A DNA stretch of 29,813 nt from Clostridia bacterium (GTDB lineage: Bacteria; Bacillota; Clostridia; Christensenellales; CAG-138), in contig JAEDJH010000007.1 in NCBI GenBank assembly GCA_016296415.1, forward strand, positions 1 to 29,813, given 5' to 3'. The notes below the pieces were generated by a model that was given only the letters and a program-made list of their open reading frames with translations, searched no databases and was not told the origin of the DNA. Both the position numbers and the translations under genes were made by a program. Of this stretch, positions 23,122 through 29,813 are shown piece by piece (the stretch's first letter is position 1; every line of letters begins with the position of its first letter).

Positions 23122-24482
23122 CAGACGATACGATATTCGCCCCTGCCACGCCGCTTGGCGGTGCGCTTGCGGTAATACGGATAAGCGGCAGCGAGTCGCA
23201 CAGCATAATCGGCCGCATATTTACGGGCAGGGTGCGCCCCCGAATGATGGTACACGGGCGCATAAGACGGGGCGATTTGCTCATCGACGATGCCATGTGC
23301 GCCATATTCCGTGCGCCCAAAAGCTACACGGGCGAGGACATGGCCGAGCTTTACGTTCACGGCTCCTCCGCCGTGGTTGACGGCGTTATGCACCTGCTTG
23401 CCGAAAACGGCGCAAGGCTTGCCGAGCCCGGTGAGTTTACAAAGCGTGCATTCATCGCCGGAAAGCTCGACCTTTCGCAGGCCGAGGCGGTCATGGACGT
23501 GATAAACGCCTCCACATCAAGGGCATTGAATGCGGCGCTCGGACAGCTTGAGGGCTCCGTGGGCAGGGATATAGCAAGCGTGGAAAATATGCTTTTGAAC
23601 GCCCTGTCGGGACTTGAGGCGGCGATAGATTATCCCGAGGAGCTTGAGGAGGACGTTTATTCCGACCTCCCCCATACGCTTTCACAGGCGTATTCGATGC
23701 TGAGCCGACTGTATGAAAACGGAATGCGGCAGCGCATACTGCGTGAAGGTGCGGACGTTGTCATCGCAGGCAAGCCCAACGCCGGCAAATCCTCTCTTTT
23801 AAACCTCCTTACCTCTTCCGACAAGGCGATAGTCACACCCTACGCCGGAACGACACGGGATATAATCGAGGAAAGGGCAAGCATCAACGGCATACCCGTA
23901 CTTTTCAAGGACACGGCCGGCATACATACCTCCGACGACCCCGTTGAAAGGCTCGGCATAGAGCGTGCAAGGCTCGCCGCAGAGCGTGCTGCGCTCGTAC
24001 TGTTGGCGTTTGACGGCGGAGCGCCGCTGGATACGGACGATGCAAAGCGCCTTTTTAACATGACTGAGGAAAAAAAGCGGCTTGCGGTAATTTGCAAGTC
24101 CGACCTGCCGGCGATGCTCGATGCGGATATGCTTTGCAAACTTTCGGGAGAGTCCCGGCCCATAAAGGCGGTATATGTCAGCAGCATAACGGGCGATGGG
24201 CTTGAGGAGCTTAAAAAGCTGATTGCAAACGAGCTTTTGCCGGAGGACGAAAACCCGATGCTGACGAATATGCGGCACATAAATGCGGTGAAGGAGGCCA
24301 TGGACGCCCTCGATGCCATCTCCCTCCCAGATTTTGGAGGAGAGGCGGCACTCGCCGCAGACGCAGACTGCATATCGACCGACATACGGAATGCCCTGCA
24401 CTCGCTTGCAAAGATAACGGGCCGTGAAACGGACGAAACCGTTACGGATATGATATTTGAACGCTTTTGCGTCGGAAAATAG
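23118..24482 (+). CDS. mnmE: tRNA modification GTPase MnmE
   Basis: Works with MnmG to install carboxymethylaminomethyl (or taurine-like) groups on U34 of tRNAs. 454 residues, full length. The N-terminal tetrahydrofolate-binding domain starts DTIFAPATPLGGALAVIRISG. The G domain has GKPNAGKSSLLN (about 218-229), the switch TTRD, DTAG and a G4 variant CKSD in place of NKxD. The protein ends in FCVGK with the catalytic Cys. The start overlaps the pdp stop (ATGA), so translation is coupled. The usual partner mnmG is not in the window. Confidence 0.97.
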   Translation: MTDDTIFAPATPLGGALAVIRISGSESHSIIGRIFTGRVRPRMMVHGRIRRGDLLIDDAMCAIFRAPKSYTGEDMAELYVHGSSAVVDGVMHLLAENGARLAEPGEFTKRAFIAGKLDLSQAEAVMDVINASTSRALNAALGQLEGSVGRDIASVENMLLNALSGLEAAIDYPEELEEDVYSDLPHTLSQAYSMLSRLYENGMRQRILREGADVVIAGKPNAGKSSLLNLLTSSDKAIVTPYAGTTRDIIEERASINGIPVLFKDTAGIHTSDDPVERLGIERARLAAERAALVLLAFDGGAPLDTDDAKRLFNMTEEKKRLAVICKSDLPAMLDADMLCKLSGESRPIKAVYVSSITGDGLEELKKLIANELLPEDENPMLTNMRHINAVKEAMDALDAISLPDFGGEAALAADADCISTDIRNALHSLAKITGRETDETVTDMIFERFCVGK

Positions 24483-24504
24483 TAAAACTGTTCGGGAGGA
24501 AATT

Positions 24505-25728
24505 ATGATGACTTACACCGAGGCATACAAAAAACTGGAGCGCTTTGACCAGCTTCACGTGCTGAAATTCTACGACGAGCTTTCTCCGGAGGAAAAAGAG
24601 GAGCTGCTCCGTCAGATCGACGAGACCGACTTCTCCGTTATCACGTCGGCAAAGGCTTCCGGCTCCGAAAAGGGCAAAATATCGCCCATATCCGTTTTGC
24701 AGCTTGACGGCATAGAGGAGCGCCGGAGCAGCTTTGAAAAGACAGGCGCAGAGCTTATCAGGCAGGGCAAGGTGGGCGCCGTTTTGCTCGCAGGAGGCAT
24801 GGGCACAAGGCTCGGCTCGGACAACCCCAAGGGAATGTACAATATCGGAATTACACGTGAGCTTTTCATATTCGAGTGCCTTATAAACAACCTGCTGGAC
24901 GTGGTAAAAAAGGTTGGTGCGCCGATAAAGCTTTTCATTATGACGAGCGACAAAAACCACGAAGCGACCGTTGCCTTTTTCAATGAAAAAAACTACTTTG
25001 GCTACGATAAGGCGCAGGTTCACTTTTTCATGCAGGACATGGCGCCCGCAACCGACTTCGACGGCAAGGTGTTTATGGAAACCAAGTCCAGGATGGCAAC
25101 CTCACCCAACGGCAACGGCGGCTGGTTCTCGTCCATGAAGCGAGGCGGACTTTTGACCGTGATAAACGAGGCCGGCATCGAGTGGCTTAACGTCTTTGCG
25201 GTGGACAACGTACTTCAGCGCATCGCAGACCCCTGCTTCATCGGTGCGGCGGCTGAGGGCGGCTATGCTGTCGGCTCAAAGGTAATAAAGAAAGCCTCAC
25301 CGGACGAGAGGGTTGGTGTTATGTGCCTTGAGGACGGGCGCCCGTCGATAGTCGAGTATTACGAATTGAGCGACGAGATGCGCGATCAGCTCGACGAAAA
25401 CGGCGAGCCTGCCTACAACTACGGCGTTATACTGAACTACCTTTTCAGGGAGAAGGACCTGGAGGCGCTTGCCGAACGCACTCTGCCCCTGCACATAGTC
25501 AAAAAGAAGATAAACCACATCGACGCTGACGGCAATGCGGTAATCCCCGAGGCGGAGAACGGCTTTAAGTACGAAAATCTCGTGCTCGACATGATAAATA
25601 TGCTCGAAAGCTGTATCCCCTTTGAGGTCGTGAGGGAGCATGAGTTTGCCCCCGTCAAGAACAGGACGGGCGTTGACAGCGTTGACAGCGCAAGGGAGCT
25701 TTTGAAGCGAAACGGCGTGGCGCTGTAA
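24505..25728 (+). CDS. UDPGP type 1 family uridylyltransferase (UDP-sugar pyrophosphorylase)
   Basis: Forms UDP-sugars from UTP and a sugar-1-phosphate. 407 residues from the ATG at 24505 after GGGAGGAAATT (a second ATG follows at once). The nucleotide-binding loop VLLAGGMGTRLGSDNPKGMYNIG (about 93-115) is typical. FFMQDMAPATDFDGK and ETKSRMATSPNGNGGWF follow, as in eukaryotic-like UDP-N-acetylhexosamine pyrophosphorylases, then AVDNVLQRIADPCFIG. Whether it prefers glucose-1-P or N-acetylglucosamine-1-P cannot be told. It is the last gene of the operon and starts 22 nt after mnmE. Confidence 0.9.
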   Translation: MMTYTEAYKKLERFDQLHVLKFYDELSPEEKEELLRQIDETDFSVITSAKASGSEKGKISPISVLQLDGIEERRSSFEKTGAELIRQGKVGAVLLAGGMGTRLGSDNPKGMYNIGITRELFIFECLINNLLDVVKKVGAPIKLFIMTSDKNHEATVAFFNEKNYFGYDKAQVHFFMQDMAPATDFDGKVFMETKSRMATSPNGNGGWFSSMKRGGLLTVINEAGIEWLNVFAVDNVLQRIADPCFIGAAAEGGYAVGSKVIKKASPDERVGVMCLEDGRPSIVEYYELSDEMRDQLDENGEPAYNYGVILNYLFREKDLEALAERTLPLHIVKKKINHIDADGNAVIPEAENGFKYENLVLDMINMLESCIPFEVVREHEFAPVKNRTGVDSVDSARELLKRNGVAL

Positions 25729-25742
25729 CCCGATAAACCCGC

Positions 25743-25772
25743 TTGTAAACCGACAAGCCTGTATGCTATAAT
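25743..25772 (+). promoter_or_regulatory. extended -10 promoter with overlapping dyad
   Basis: TTGTAA (25743-25748), 18-bp spacer, TGC plus TATAAT (25767-25772). The dyad GCTTGT/ACAAGC (25741-25746 with 25753-25758) covers the -35, which suggests an operator or the weak end of the upstream operon. It drives the probable lipoprotein gene. Confidence 0.65.
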
Positions 25773-25813
25773 AATTCATCCTTAAAAAGGGTAAAAGCTG
25801 ATTGGAGACAACG

Positions 25814-26452
25814 ATGAAAAACTATTTTTTGTTAAAGCTGACCGCAGTAATACTTGTCGTGCTTGCGCTGCCGTTCGCCTTTTTCGGCTGCAAGGACGGC
25901 GGCAAACGGGACGAGGACAATGCCCTCCCGACACCCGATGCGATAATCGAAGGAAGCACCTTTGAGCTGACCCCGGCTCAAAAGGAGATCGCCGCCGAAA
26001 TAATCAAAAATCTTTACGGCGCAGAGCCCATCGACATCATCTCCGTTTTTGAAACGAAGCTTCCGGAGCTGTATCTTTACAATTTGTATTCCTCCACGCT
26101 TGAGGAGTACGAAAACGGCTACGGCCGCATAGCCTGCGAGGAGGCGGATGCGATTGCGGAGCTTGTGTTCGGCAACAAGATCGCCTTCAAGACCTTAAAG
26201 AGCGAGCCGCTTCCCGACATATACGCAGAGGGCGATTATTACTACATCAAGCTGTCCGACAACGCTTTGCCCGAGGTAACGATCGAATCTGTTGCAAGGA
26301 TACAGCGCACGCTGGCCGCCAATTTGACCGAATCGGTGCATTCCGTGGGCATCAGCTATGACACGGGCGAAGCGCTGACCTTCTACTTCCTCCCGCACGA
26401 GAACGAAAACGGCTTCATCGTGCGTGCCATCCTCGAAAGAACGACGAACTGA
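25814..26452 (+). CDS. probable lipoprotein, function unknown
   Basis: 212 residues from the ATG at 25814, which has GGAG at 25804-25807. The signal region (MKNYFLLKLTAVILVVLALP, then FAFFGC) ends in a Cys after FFG. This is not a textbook lipobox because -3 is Phe, so lipidation is probable rather than sure. The mature part is acidic and contains LTPAQKEIAAEIIKNLYGAEP, alternating strands and helices, and ends in YFLPHENENGFIVRAILERT. I recognise no domain. It has its own promoter and terminator, so it is monocistronic. Confidence 0.75.
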   Translation: MKNYFLLKLTAVILVVLALPFAFFGCKDGGKRDEDNALPTPDAIIEGSTFELTPAQKEIAAEIIKNLYGAEPIDIISVFETKLPELYLYNLYSSTLEEYENGYGRIACEEADAIAELVFGNKIAFKTLKSEPLPDIYAEGDYYYIKLSDNALPEVTIESVARIQRTLAANLTESVHSVGISYDTGEALTFYFLPHENENGFIVRAILERTTN

Positions 26453-26474
26453 CCATACAAAACGATTCACCGTG

Positions 26475-26509
26475 CCGCCCTTCGGGTTCTTCCGATCGGG
26501 CGGTTTTTT
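26475..26509 (+). terminator. intrinsic terminator of the lipoprotein gene
   Basis: CCGCCC (26475-26480) pairs with GGGCGG (26498-26503), with an inner CGG/CCG pair, followed by TTTTTTG. Confidence 0.8.
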
Positions 26510-26539
26510 GTCGTTTCGGTACAATTTATAAATATTCGT

Positions 26540-26568
26540 TTGTTTTTTTGAGGAAAGCATTATATAAT
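26540..26568 (+). promoter_or_regulatory. promoter of the zinc-ribbon membrane protein gene
   Basis: TATAAT at 26563-26568 with a weak -35 TTGTTT at 26540-26545 (17-bp spacer). A dyad follows at the expected start site. Confidence 0.5.
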
Positions 26569-26574
26569 ATTAGT

Positions 26575-26595
26575 ACAAAATCGCTTTGATTTTGT
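26575..26595 (+). promoter_or_regulatory. perfect 8-bp dyad at the transcription start
   Basis: ACAAAATC (26575-26582) and GATTTTGT (26588-26595) form a perfect inverted repeat with a 5-nt spacer. It begins at the expected start site, so it is either an operator or a 5' stem that protects the mRNA. Confidence 0.5.
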
Positions 26596-26621
26596 AATCA
26601 TCATTTTATTCGGAGGTTATT

Positions 26622-27062
26622 ATGAAATACTGTTCAAACTGTGGCACTCAGCTTGATGACAATGCCGCCTTCTGCGCCAACTGCGGCACCGCCTTCGGAG
26701 CCACCGCTCCGGCAGATCCCTTTGACCACACCGCCGAGTTCGAGGCAGCCGACGTTTCCGAAAACAAGCCCTATGCGATGCTTATGTATCTGATGGGAAT
26801 TTTGGGCATTGTCATTGCTCTGCTGGCAAGCCGTGATTCACAGTATCTTAAATTCCACACCCGCCAGATAATAAAGATACAGGTCATCACCCTGCTCTCG
26901 GGCGTAGCAATGGCGCTTTTGTTCTGGACGATAATCGTACCCATCGCAGGCGCCATCTGGCTCACCATACTGTTCGTGGTACAGATAATCTGCTTCTTCA
27001 AAATCTGCGCAGGCAAATCCATCGAGCCCCCCATCGTGCGCTCCATCGGTTTCCTTAAATAA
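26622..27062 (+). CDS. zinc-ribbon DUF4870-like membrane protein
   Basis: 146 residues. An N-terminal zinc ribbon (CSNCG at 4-8, CANCG at 18-22) is followed by a linker and three membrane helices (about 52-67, 85-105, 108-128). The segment YLMGILGIVIALLASRDSQYLKFHTRQ resembles DUF4870-type proteins (YLKFHARQ motif). The ribosome site is GGAGG. Function is unknown; its own promoter carries an operator-like dyad. Confidence 0.8.
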   Translation: MKYCSNCGTQLDDNAAFCANCGTAFGATAPADPFDHTAEFEAADVSENKPYAMLMYLMGILGIVIALLASRDSQYLKFHTRQIIKIQVITLLSGVAMALLFWTIIVPIAGAIWLTILFVVQIICFFKICAGKSIEPPIVRSIGFLK

Positions 27063-27248
27063 TCAAGGCGATATCACCGCCGGCACTGTCACGATACATA
27101 ACCGTTAATGGCAATGCGAACATGACCAACGGATTCGGCATCGGCAGTATGTTTGCACAATGCCGTCCGGAAGCCTTCCTAAAATCCTTTTTAGACAAGC
27201 AACGGGCGCAGCTTTTGCTGCGCCCGTTCTGTTTATTCATCTGCAGCA
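27063..27248. other. intergenic stretch with one long terminator
   Basis: Apart from the terminator at 27201-27234 I see no gene, promoter or repeat in this 186-bp gap. A short leftward ORF through it would run across the terminator stem and has no ribosome site. Confidence 0.5.
27201..27234. terminator. 12-bp stem terminator between convergent genes
   Basis: AACGGGCGCAGC (27201-27212) and GCTGCGCCCGTT (27217-27228) form a perfect 12-bp stem with a TTTT loop, followed by CTGTTTATT on the plus strand. The T-run is imperfect on both sides. It lies between the convergent zinc-ribbon and small membrane protein genes. Confidence 0.75.
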
Positions 27249-27698
27249 TCAGACATTTATTATCAGTCTGTAAATCGCTCCCAGGATTATAATGCCGAAT
27301 ATCTCGCTCAGCAGCCCCCACCTTCCCAGTGAGTTGTTTAATGTGATCCAGCCCGGCAAAACAAAGGTAAACAGCAACCCACCGAACACGACGGTCTGAA
27401 TCACTAAATAAATGAATTTTCCGCTTTCACTGTAAGCTGAAAGTCCCATCAGAACAAAATAGCTTGCAGTAATACATAGGATACTCGATATTACAGACAG
27501 AAGCGGATGGGTATCCCTGTCCTCCCGGTCAAGGTTCTTTATAAAAAACACAATTGCAAATACAGCCTCAATTGCGATCACCGCTATACGCACTGTTTTC
27601 ATCAGCCCCGAAAGCCAATTCATACTGCTTGCAATCATTGCAGCTATGCAAAATATAATGGCGCTTAAAGCACCGACTGTACAAACGCTTTTCGACAT
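27249..27698 (-). CDS. small four-helix membrane protein, function unknown
   Basis: 149 residues from the ATG at 27698, which follows GGGAGATTT. Four membrane helices (about 7-24, 31-50, 65-83 and 92-113), with a fifth possible hydrophobic segment at the C-terminus, and the charged loop KNLDREDRDTHP. No family is recognised. It is divergent from an XRE regulator gene, with a promoter in the shared intergenic region, which suggests that this regulator controls it. Confidence 0.75.
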   Translation of the reverse strand: MSKSVCTVGALSAIIFCIAAMIASSMNWLSGLMKTVRIAVIAIEAVFAIVFFIKNLDREDRDTHPLLSVISSILCITASYFVLMGLSAYSESGKFIYLVIQTVVFGGLLFTFVLPGWITLNNSLGRWGLLSEIFGIIILGAIYRLIINV

Positions 27699-27718
27699 AA
27701 ATCTCCCACTATTTTTAT

Positions 27719-27747
27719 ATATTAACATATTTGTATATATTTGGCAA
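27719..27747 (-). promoter_or_regulatory. promoter of the small membrane protein gene
   Basis: Minus-strand TTGCCA (27742-27747), 17-bp spacer, TAATAT (27719-27724). It lies in the AT-rich divergent region shared with the XRE regulator. Confidence 0.55.
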
Positions 27748-27812
27748 CATTTGTATTCAAACCTTTGAGAAAGATAAACTACAGTTTTAAATAAGAGAGG
27801 ACGATAAAAACC

Positions 27813-28046
27813 ATGCCGGATGCAAAGCTCATCGGACGCATTATACATGAATACCGAGAGAGCAGGGGGCTTTTGCAGGAAGTGGCAAGCGGTCTTGCCG
27901 GTATATGCAGAACGCACCTGAGCGCAATCGAATGCGGCAGGCGAAAACCCACACTCGAAACGTTTTTCAAGCTCTGTGAAGCCATCAACGTCAAACCGAG
28001 CGACGTCATGAAGCGTATTGAGGATGCTCTGGGCGGCAGGAATTAG
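27813..28046 (+). CDS. XRE-family helix-turn-helix regulator
   Basis: 77 residues, essentially one Cro/CI-type HTH domain: LIGRIIHEYRESRGLLQEVAS, then GLAGICRTHLSAIECGRRKP, then TLETFFKLCEAINVKPSDVM. It has no sensor domain, so it may respond by dimerisation or a partner. The ATG at 27813 has AGAGAGGA 10-17 nt upstream. It is divergent from a small membrane protein gene, the usual layout for a local repressor. Confidence 0.88.
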   Translation: MPDAKLIGRIIHEYRESRGLLQEVASGLAGICRTHLSAIECGRRKPTLETFFKLCEAINVKPSDVMKRIEDALGGRN

Positions 28047-28408
28047 CCTCTGTCCCGTATGATGCTTCACTCTTTCTGTACTGCGGATGTCTTTGCCTGT
28101 TGCGTTTTCATTTCAAGGTGCAAATCATAGCCGCTGCCGGCTCAGCCGGATCCGTAAAACAGTCAGCTATATTATCTCCGTTTAGAATACATCGTTCGCA
28201 CCGCTTTATCCGCATCACCAAGGCCGCACCCAAATGCCCTTTTGTTTCGATATTCACAACCGAGAGCGCCATCTGCATCATCCATCCCCATTGTGCGAGC
28301 GCCTCCGGTCGTCGTTAAGAAATACAATTTGCCTAAATAACCGACAAAACAGCTGCTTTGATCAGGACGCCTGAACACTTTAGCATCAGCGTTGCGCATC
28401 GTCATCTA
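28047..28408. other. 362-bp stretch without a recognisable gene
   Basis: Both strands hold only short ORFs without ribosome sites or family resemblance. Base composition is like that of the neighbours. I see no tRNA, hairpin terminator or repeat. It could be a decayed gene or an unrecognised RNA. Confidence 0.5.
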
Positions 28409-28437
28409 TTGACGCTTAATCCATGCGGTATTATAAT
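28409..28437 (+). promoter_or_regulatory. promoter of the nucleotidyltransferase gene
   Basis: TTGACG (28409-28414), 17-bp spacer, TATAAT (28432-28437). Expected start near 28444, 46 nt before the ATG. Confidence 0.75.
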
Positions 28438-28489
28438 AAAATGCACCGCCAAAAAAACAGGCGGCGCCAGCCAACCGCAAGGAGTCTGT

Positions 28490-29665
28490 ATGCAAACTCA
28501 GGAAAACTATATCATTTCACTTGTGCGCTCGGTTTTGAAGGGCGAGCCCGTTCCTCCGATGCCGCATGACCTTGATATTGATGCGCTTATAAAAACGGCG
28601 ACGCAGATGTCGCTCAAATACGTATGCGAATATGCCCTTGAAAGTCTGCCGGAGCTTCCCGAACGCTGCCGCACGCAGTTTATAAAGGACAGGCAGTTCA
28701 GAACGTACCGTGAAGCCGTCGGTCATCACGCCGTGAACGCCCTTTTTGCGGAGCTTTCAAAACAGGGCTTTGACGTTCTGCCCCTAAAAGGCTATTGGAT
28801 AAAAGAGCTGTACCCCATGCAGTATATGAGGACGATGGGCGATCTTGACATACTCGTTCGTGAGGAGCAGTATGAGGAGATAAAGCGGTTCTTAACCGCA
28901 AAGGGCATGAAAACGGTGTCCGAGGGCGAGGAGATACATCACTCCATACTCACCTCAAAGGAAATAGGCGTGCTGGAGCTGCATCATCGCCTTACATTTA
29001 AGCCTGTCACGGGCAAAGCCTTTTTCAACGTATGGCCGAGACTGCTGCAATCCGACACGGACAAGCACCTTTACCGTATGTGCCACGAGGATTTCCTGGC
29101 GCACCATATCTACCACATGTACAAGCATTTTATAGGCTCGGGCGCAGGCATTCGTCCGATAATCGACGCATGGATATACCTTGAAAAGCACGGCGGGAAT
29201 ATGGACCTTGACCTGCTCGGGGAGAGGCTCGATATGCTCAAGCTGAGGTCGTTTGCGGACTGCGTATTCAGACTTGGCAGGGTTTGGATGAACGGAGAAG
29301 AGCATACCGAAAACACACGCCGCCTTGAGGAGGTTACGCTGAGCATGGGCTGCTACGGTTCTCAATCGAGCAGCAACGAAATATCCATGGCCTTGGAGCA
29401 CGAATCCGATTCCAAATTGGGCTTTGCGCTGAAAAAGCTGTTCCCCCCGCTTAAATTCATGCAGGAGCGCAATCCCGTTCTCGTAAAGGCTCCCGTCCTG
29501 CTGCCGCTTTTTTGGGTGATCCGCATATTCCAAATGCTGTTCTCCGGAAGAAGCAGAGGCTATGCAAAGGCGTTCGGCAACACGAGCAGCCATAACGTGG
29601 AAACGCTCCGTGTGCTTAAAAAGGAGCTGAAGCTGCCAAAGCTGCCGTGGAAGGAGCTTGACTAA
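28490..29665 (+). CDS. nucleotidyltransferase-fold protein (NTP_transf_5 type)
   Basis: 391 residues from the ATG at 28490 after AAGGAG; upstream in-frame sequence precedes the promoter. The segment LPLKGYWIKELYPMQYMRTMGDLDILVREEQYEEI (about 98-132) carries the nucleotidyltransferase GDLD motif (Asp118, Asp120) in the LKG-YP-R-x-GDxD context of the uncharacterised NTP_transf_5 family. LELHHRL and a His-rich helical segment (FLAHHIYHMYKHF) follow. The C-terminal 70 residues contain a hydrophobic helix (VLLPLFWVIRIFQMLF). Members often sit in polysaccharide or peptide-modification loci; here it stands alone, so the substrate is unknown. Confidence 0.85.
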   Translation: MQTQENYIISLVRSVLKGEPVPPMPHDLDIDALIKTATQMSLKYVCEYALESLPELPERCRTQFIKDRQFRTYREAVGHHAVNALFAELSKQGFDVLPLKGYWIKELYPMQYMRTMGDLDILVREEQYEEIKRFLTAKGMKTVSEGEEIHHSILTSKEIGVLELHHRLTFKPVTGKAFFNVWPRLLQSDTDKHLYRMCHEDFLAHHIYHMYKHFIGSGAGIRPIIDAWIYLEKHGGNMDLDLLGERLDMLKLRSFADCVFRLGRVWMNGEEHTENTRRLEEVTLSMGCYGSQSSSNEISMALEHESDSKLGFALKKLFPPLKFMQERNPVLVKAPVLLPLFWVIRIFQMLFSGRSRGYAKAFGNTSSHNVETLRVLKKELKLPKLPWKELD

Positions 29666-29687
29666 ATACGGTATAAACGACATAATG

Positions 29688-29768
29688 CAGGGCGCAATAC
29701 AGGGCAAGCGCAGGGCGCAATACAGGGCAAGCGCAGGGCGCAATGCAGGGCAAGCGCAGGGCGCAATG
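29688..29768 (+). repeat. 23-bp tandem repeat, 3.5 copies
   Basis: Units at 29688-29710, 29711-29733 and 29734-29756, plus a partial copy to 29768, differ by one A/G change. Each unit is itself CAGGGCGCAATA plus CAGGGCAAGCG, so CAGGGC recurs seven times at 12- and 11-bp steps. The array starts 22 nt after the stop codon of the preceding gene and runs into a terminator stem. Confidence 0.92.
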
Positions 29769-29780
29769 CCCTATTTTTTT
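29758..29780 (+). terminator. terminator formed by the last repeat copy
   Basis: AGGGC (29758-29762) and GCCCT (29768-29772) form a 5-bp stem with loop GCAAT, followed by A and TTTTTTT. The 3' arm could pair instead with any of the six upstream AGGGC copies. Confidence 0.65.
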
Positions 29781-29813
29781 GTTTCAATTCTCCTGAACAT
29801 TCGCCGTGCAATG

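Noticed and set aside
27055..27321. Leftward 88-codon ORF across the intergenic terminator
   Set aside because: It overlaps two real genes and passes through a perfect 12-bp terminator stem.
28172..28405. Leftward 77-codon ORF in the gene-poor region
   Set aside because: No ribosome site, no promoter and no family resemblance; it runs toward an unrelated convergent arrangement.
29688..29768. Terminal repeats as a CRISPR array
   Set aside because: Units are directly adjacent with no unique spacers, and there are no cas genes.
29685..29813. Rightward ORF through the repeats to the window edge
   Set aside because: No ribosome site, the 23-bp unit shifts frame at each copy, and a terminator lies inside it.
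29771..29813. C-terminal end of a leftward gene entering from the right edge
   Set aside because: A short open frame ends at TAG at 29771, but a dozen codons are too few to support a gene.

Overview
The window looks like chromosomal DNA of a Clostridia-class Firmicute, probably an uncultured or gut-type Oscillospirales/Christensenellales relative. The grounds are a SpoIID homologue, a short bacterial-type alanyl-tRNA synthetase, a FloA/NfeD pair, a pyrimidine-nucleoside phosphorylase, consensus sigma-A promoters with 17-bp spacers, GGAGG ribosome-binding sites, and mid-range GC with heavy AGG/ATA codon use. I see no rRNA, tRNA, CRISPR array, transposase or phage gene.

Left part (1-9742, all on the minus strand). 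In transcription order: a MATE exporter, a MutS-family ATPase, guaB, a 39-residue peptide gene with its own promoter, a small Thr/Pro-rich lipoprotein, a 19-codon leader ORF overlapping maf, maf, a 650-residue YcaO-domain protein, and guaA. guaB and guaA make GMP from IMP, but five unrelated or poorly understood genes lie between them. The YcaO protein has an N-terminal segment like a Nif11-type leader peptide and a C-terminal cysteine cluster. With the nearby 39-residue peptide it is the best candidate here for an undescribed peptide- or protein-modification system, but that link is inference.

Middle part (9769-18493). rarA and a MarR regulator run rightward and meet spoIID tail to tail with an 11-bp overlap. 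Divergent from spoIID is a five-gene envelope cluster: a membrane protein with a sigma-region-2-like N-terminus, NfeD, a zinc-ribbon membrane protein, FloA and a membrane-anchored low-complexity protein. A PIG-V-like mannosyltransferase follows. A leftward DUF695/RraB-type protein converges on it across a pair of terminators.

Right part (18509-29813). A short alaS diverges from the operon rsmF-like methyltransferase / pdp / mnmE / UDP-sugar pyrophosphorylase. The two promoters share one -35 element. After these come a probable lipoprotein, a zinc-ribbon membrane protein, a small membrane protein divergent from an XRE regulator, a roughly 360-bp stretch without a recognisable gene, and a nucleotidyltransferase-fold protein. 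That last gene is followed by 23-bp tandem repeats that run into a terminator hairpin.

Most of the window is ordinary housekeeping. The unusual points are the guaB-guaA interval, the sigma-like membrane protein, several regulatory dyads and overlapping divergent promoters, the predicted spoIID antisense transcript over marR, and the terminal repeats.
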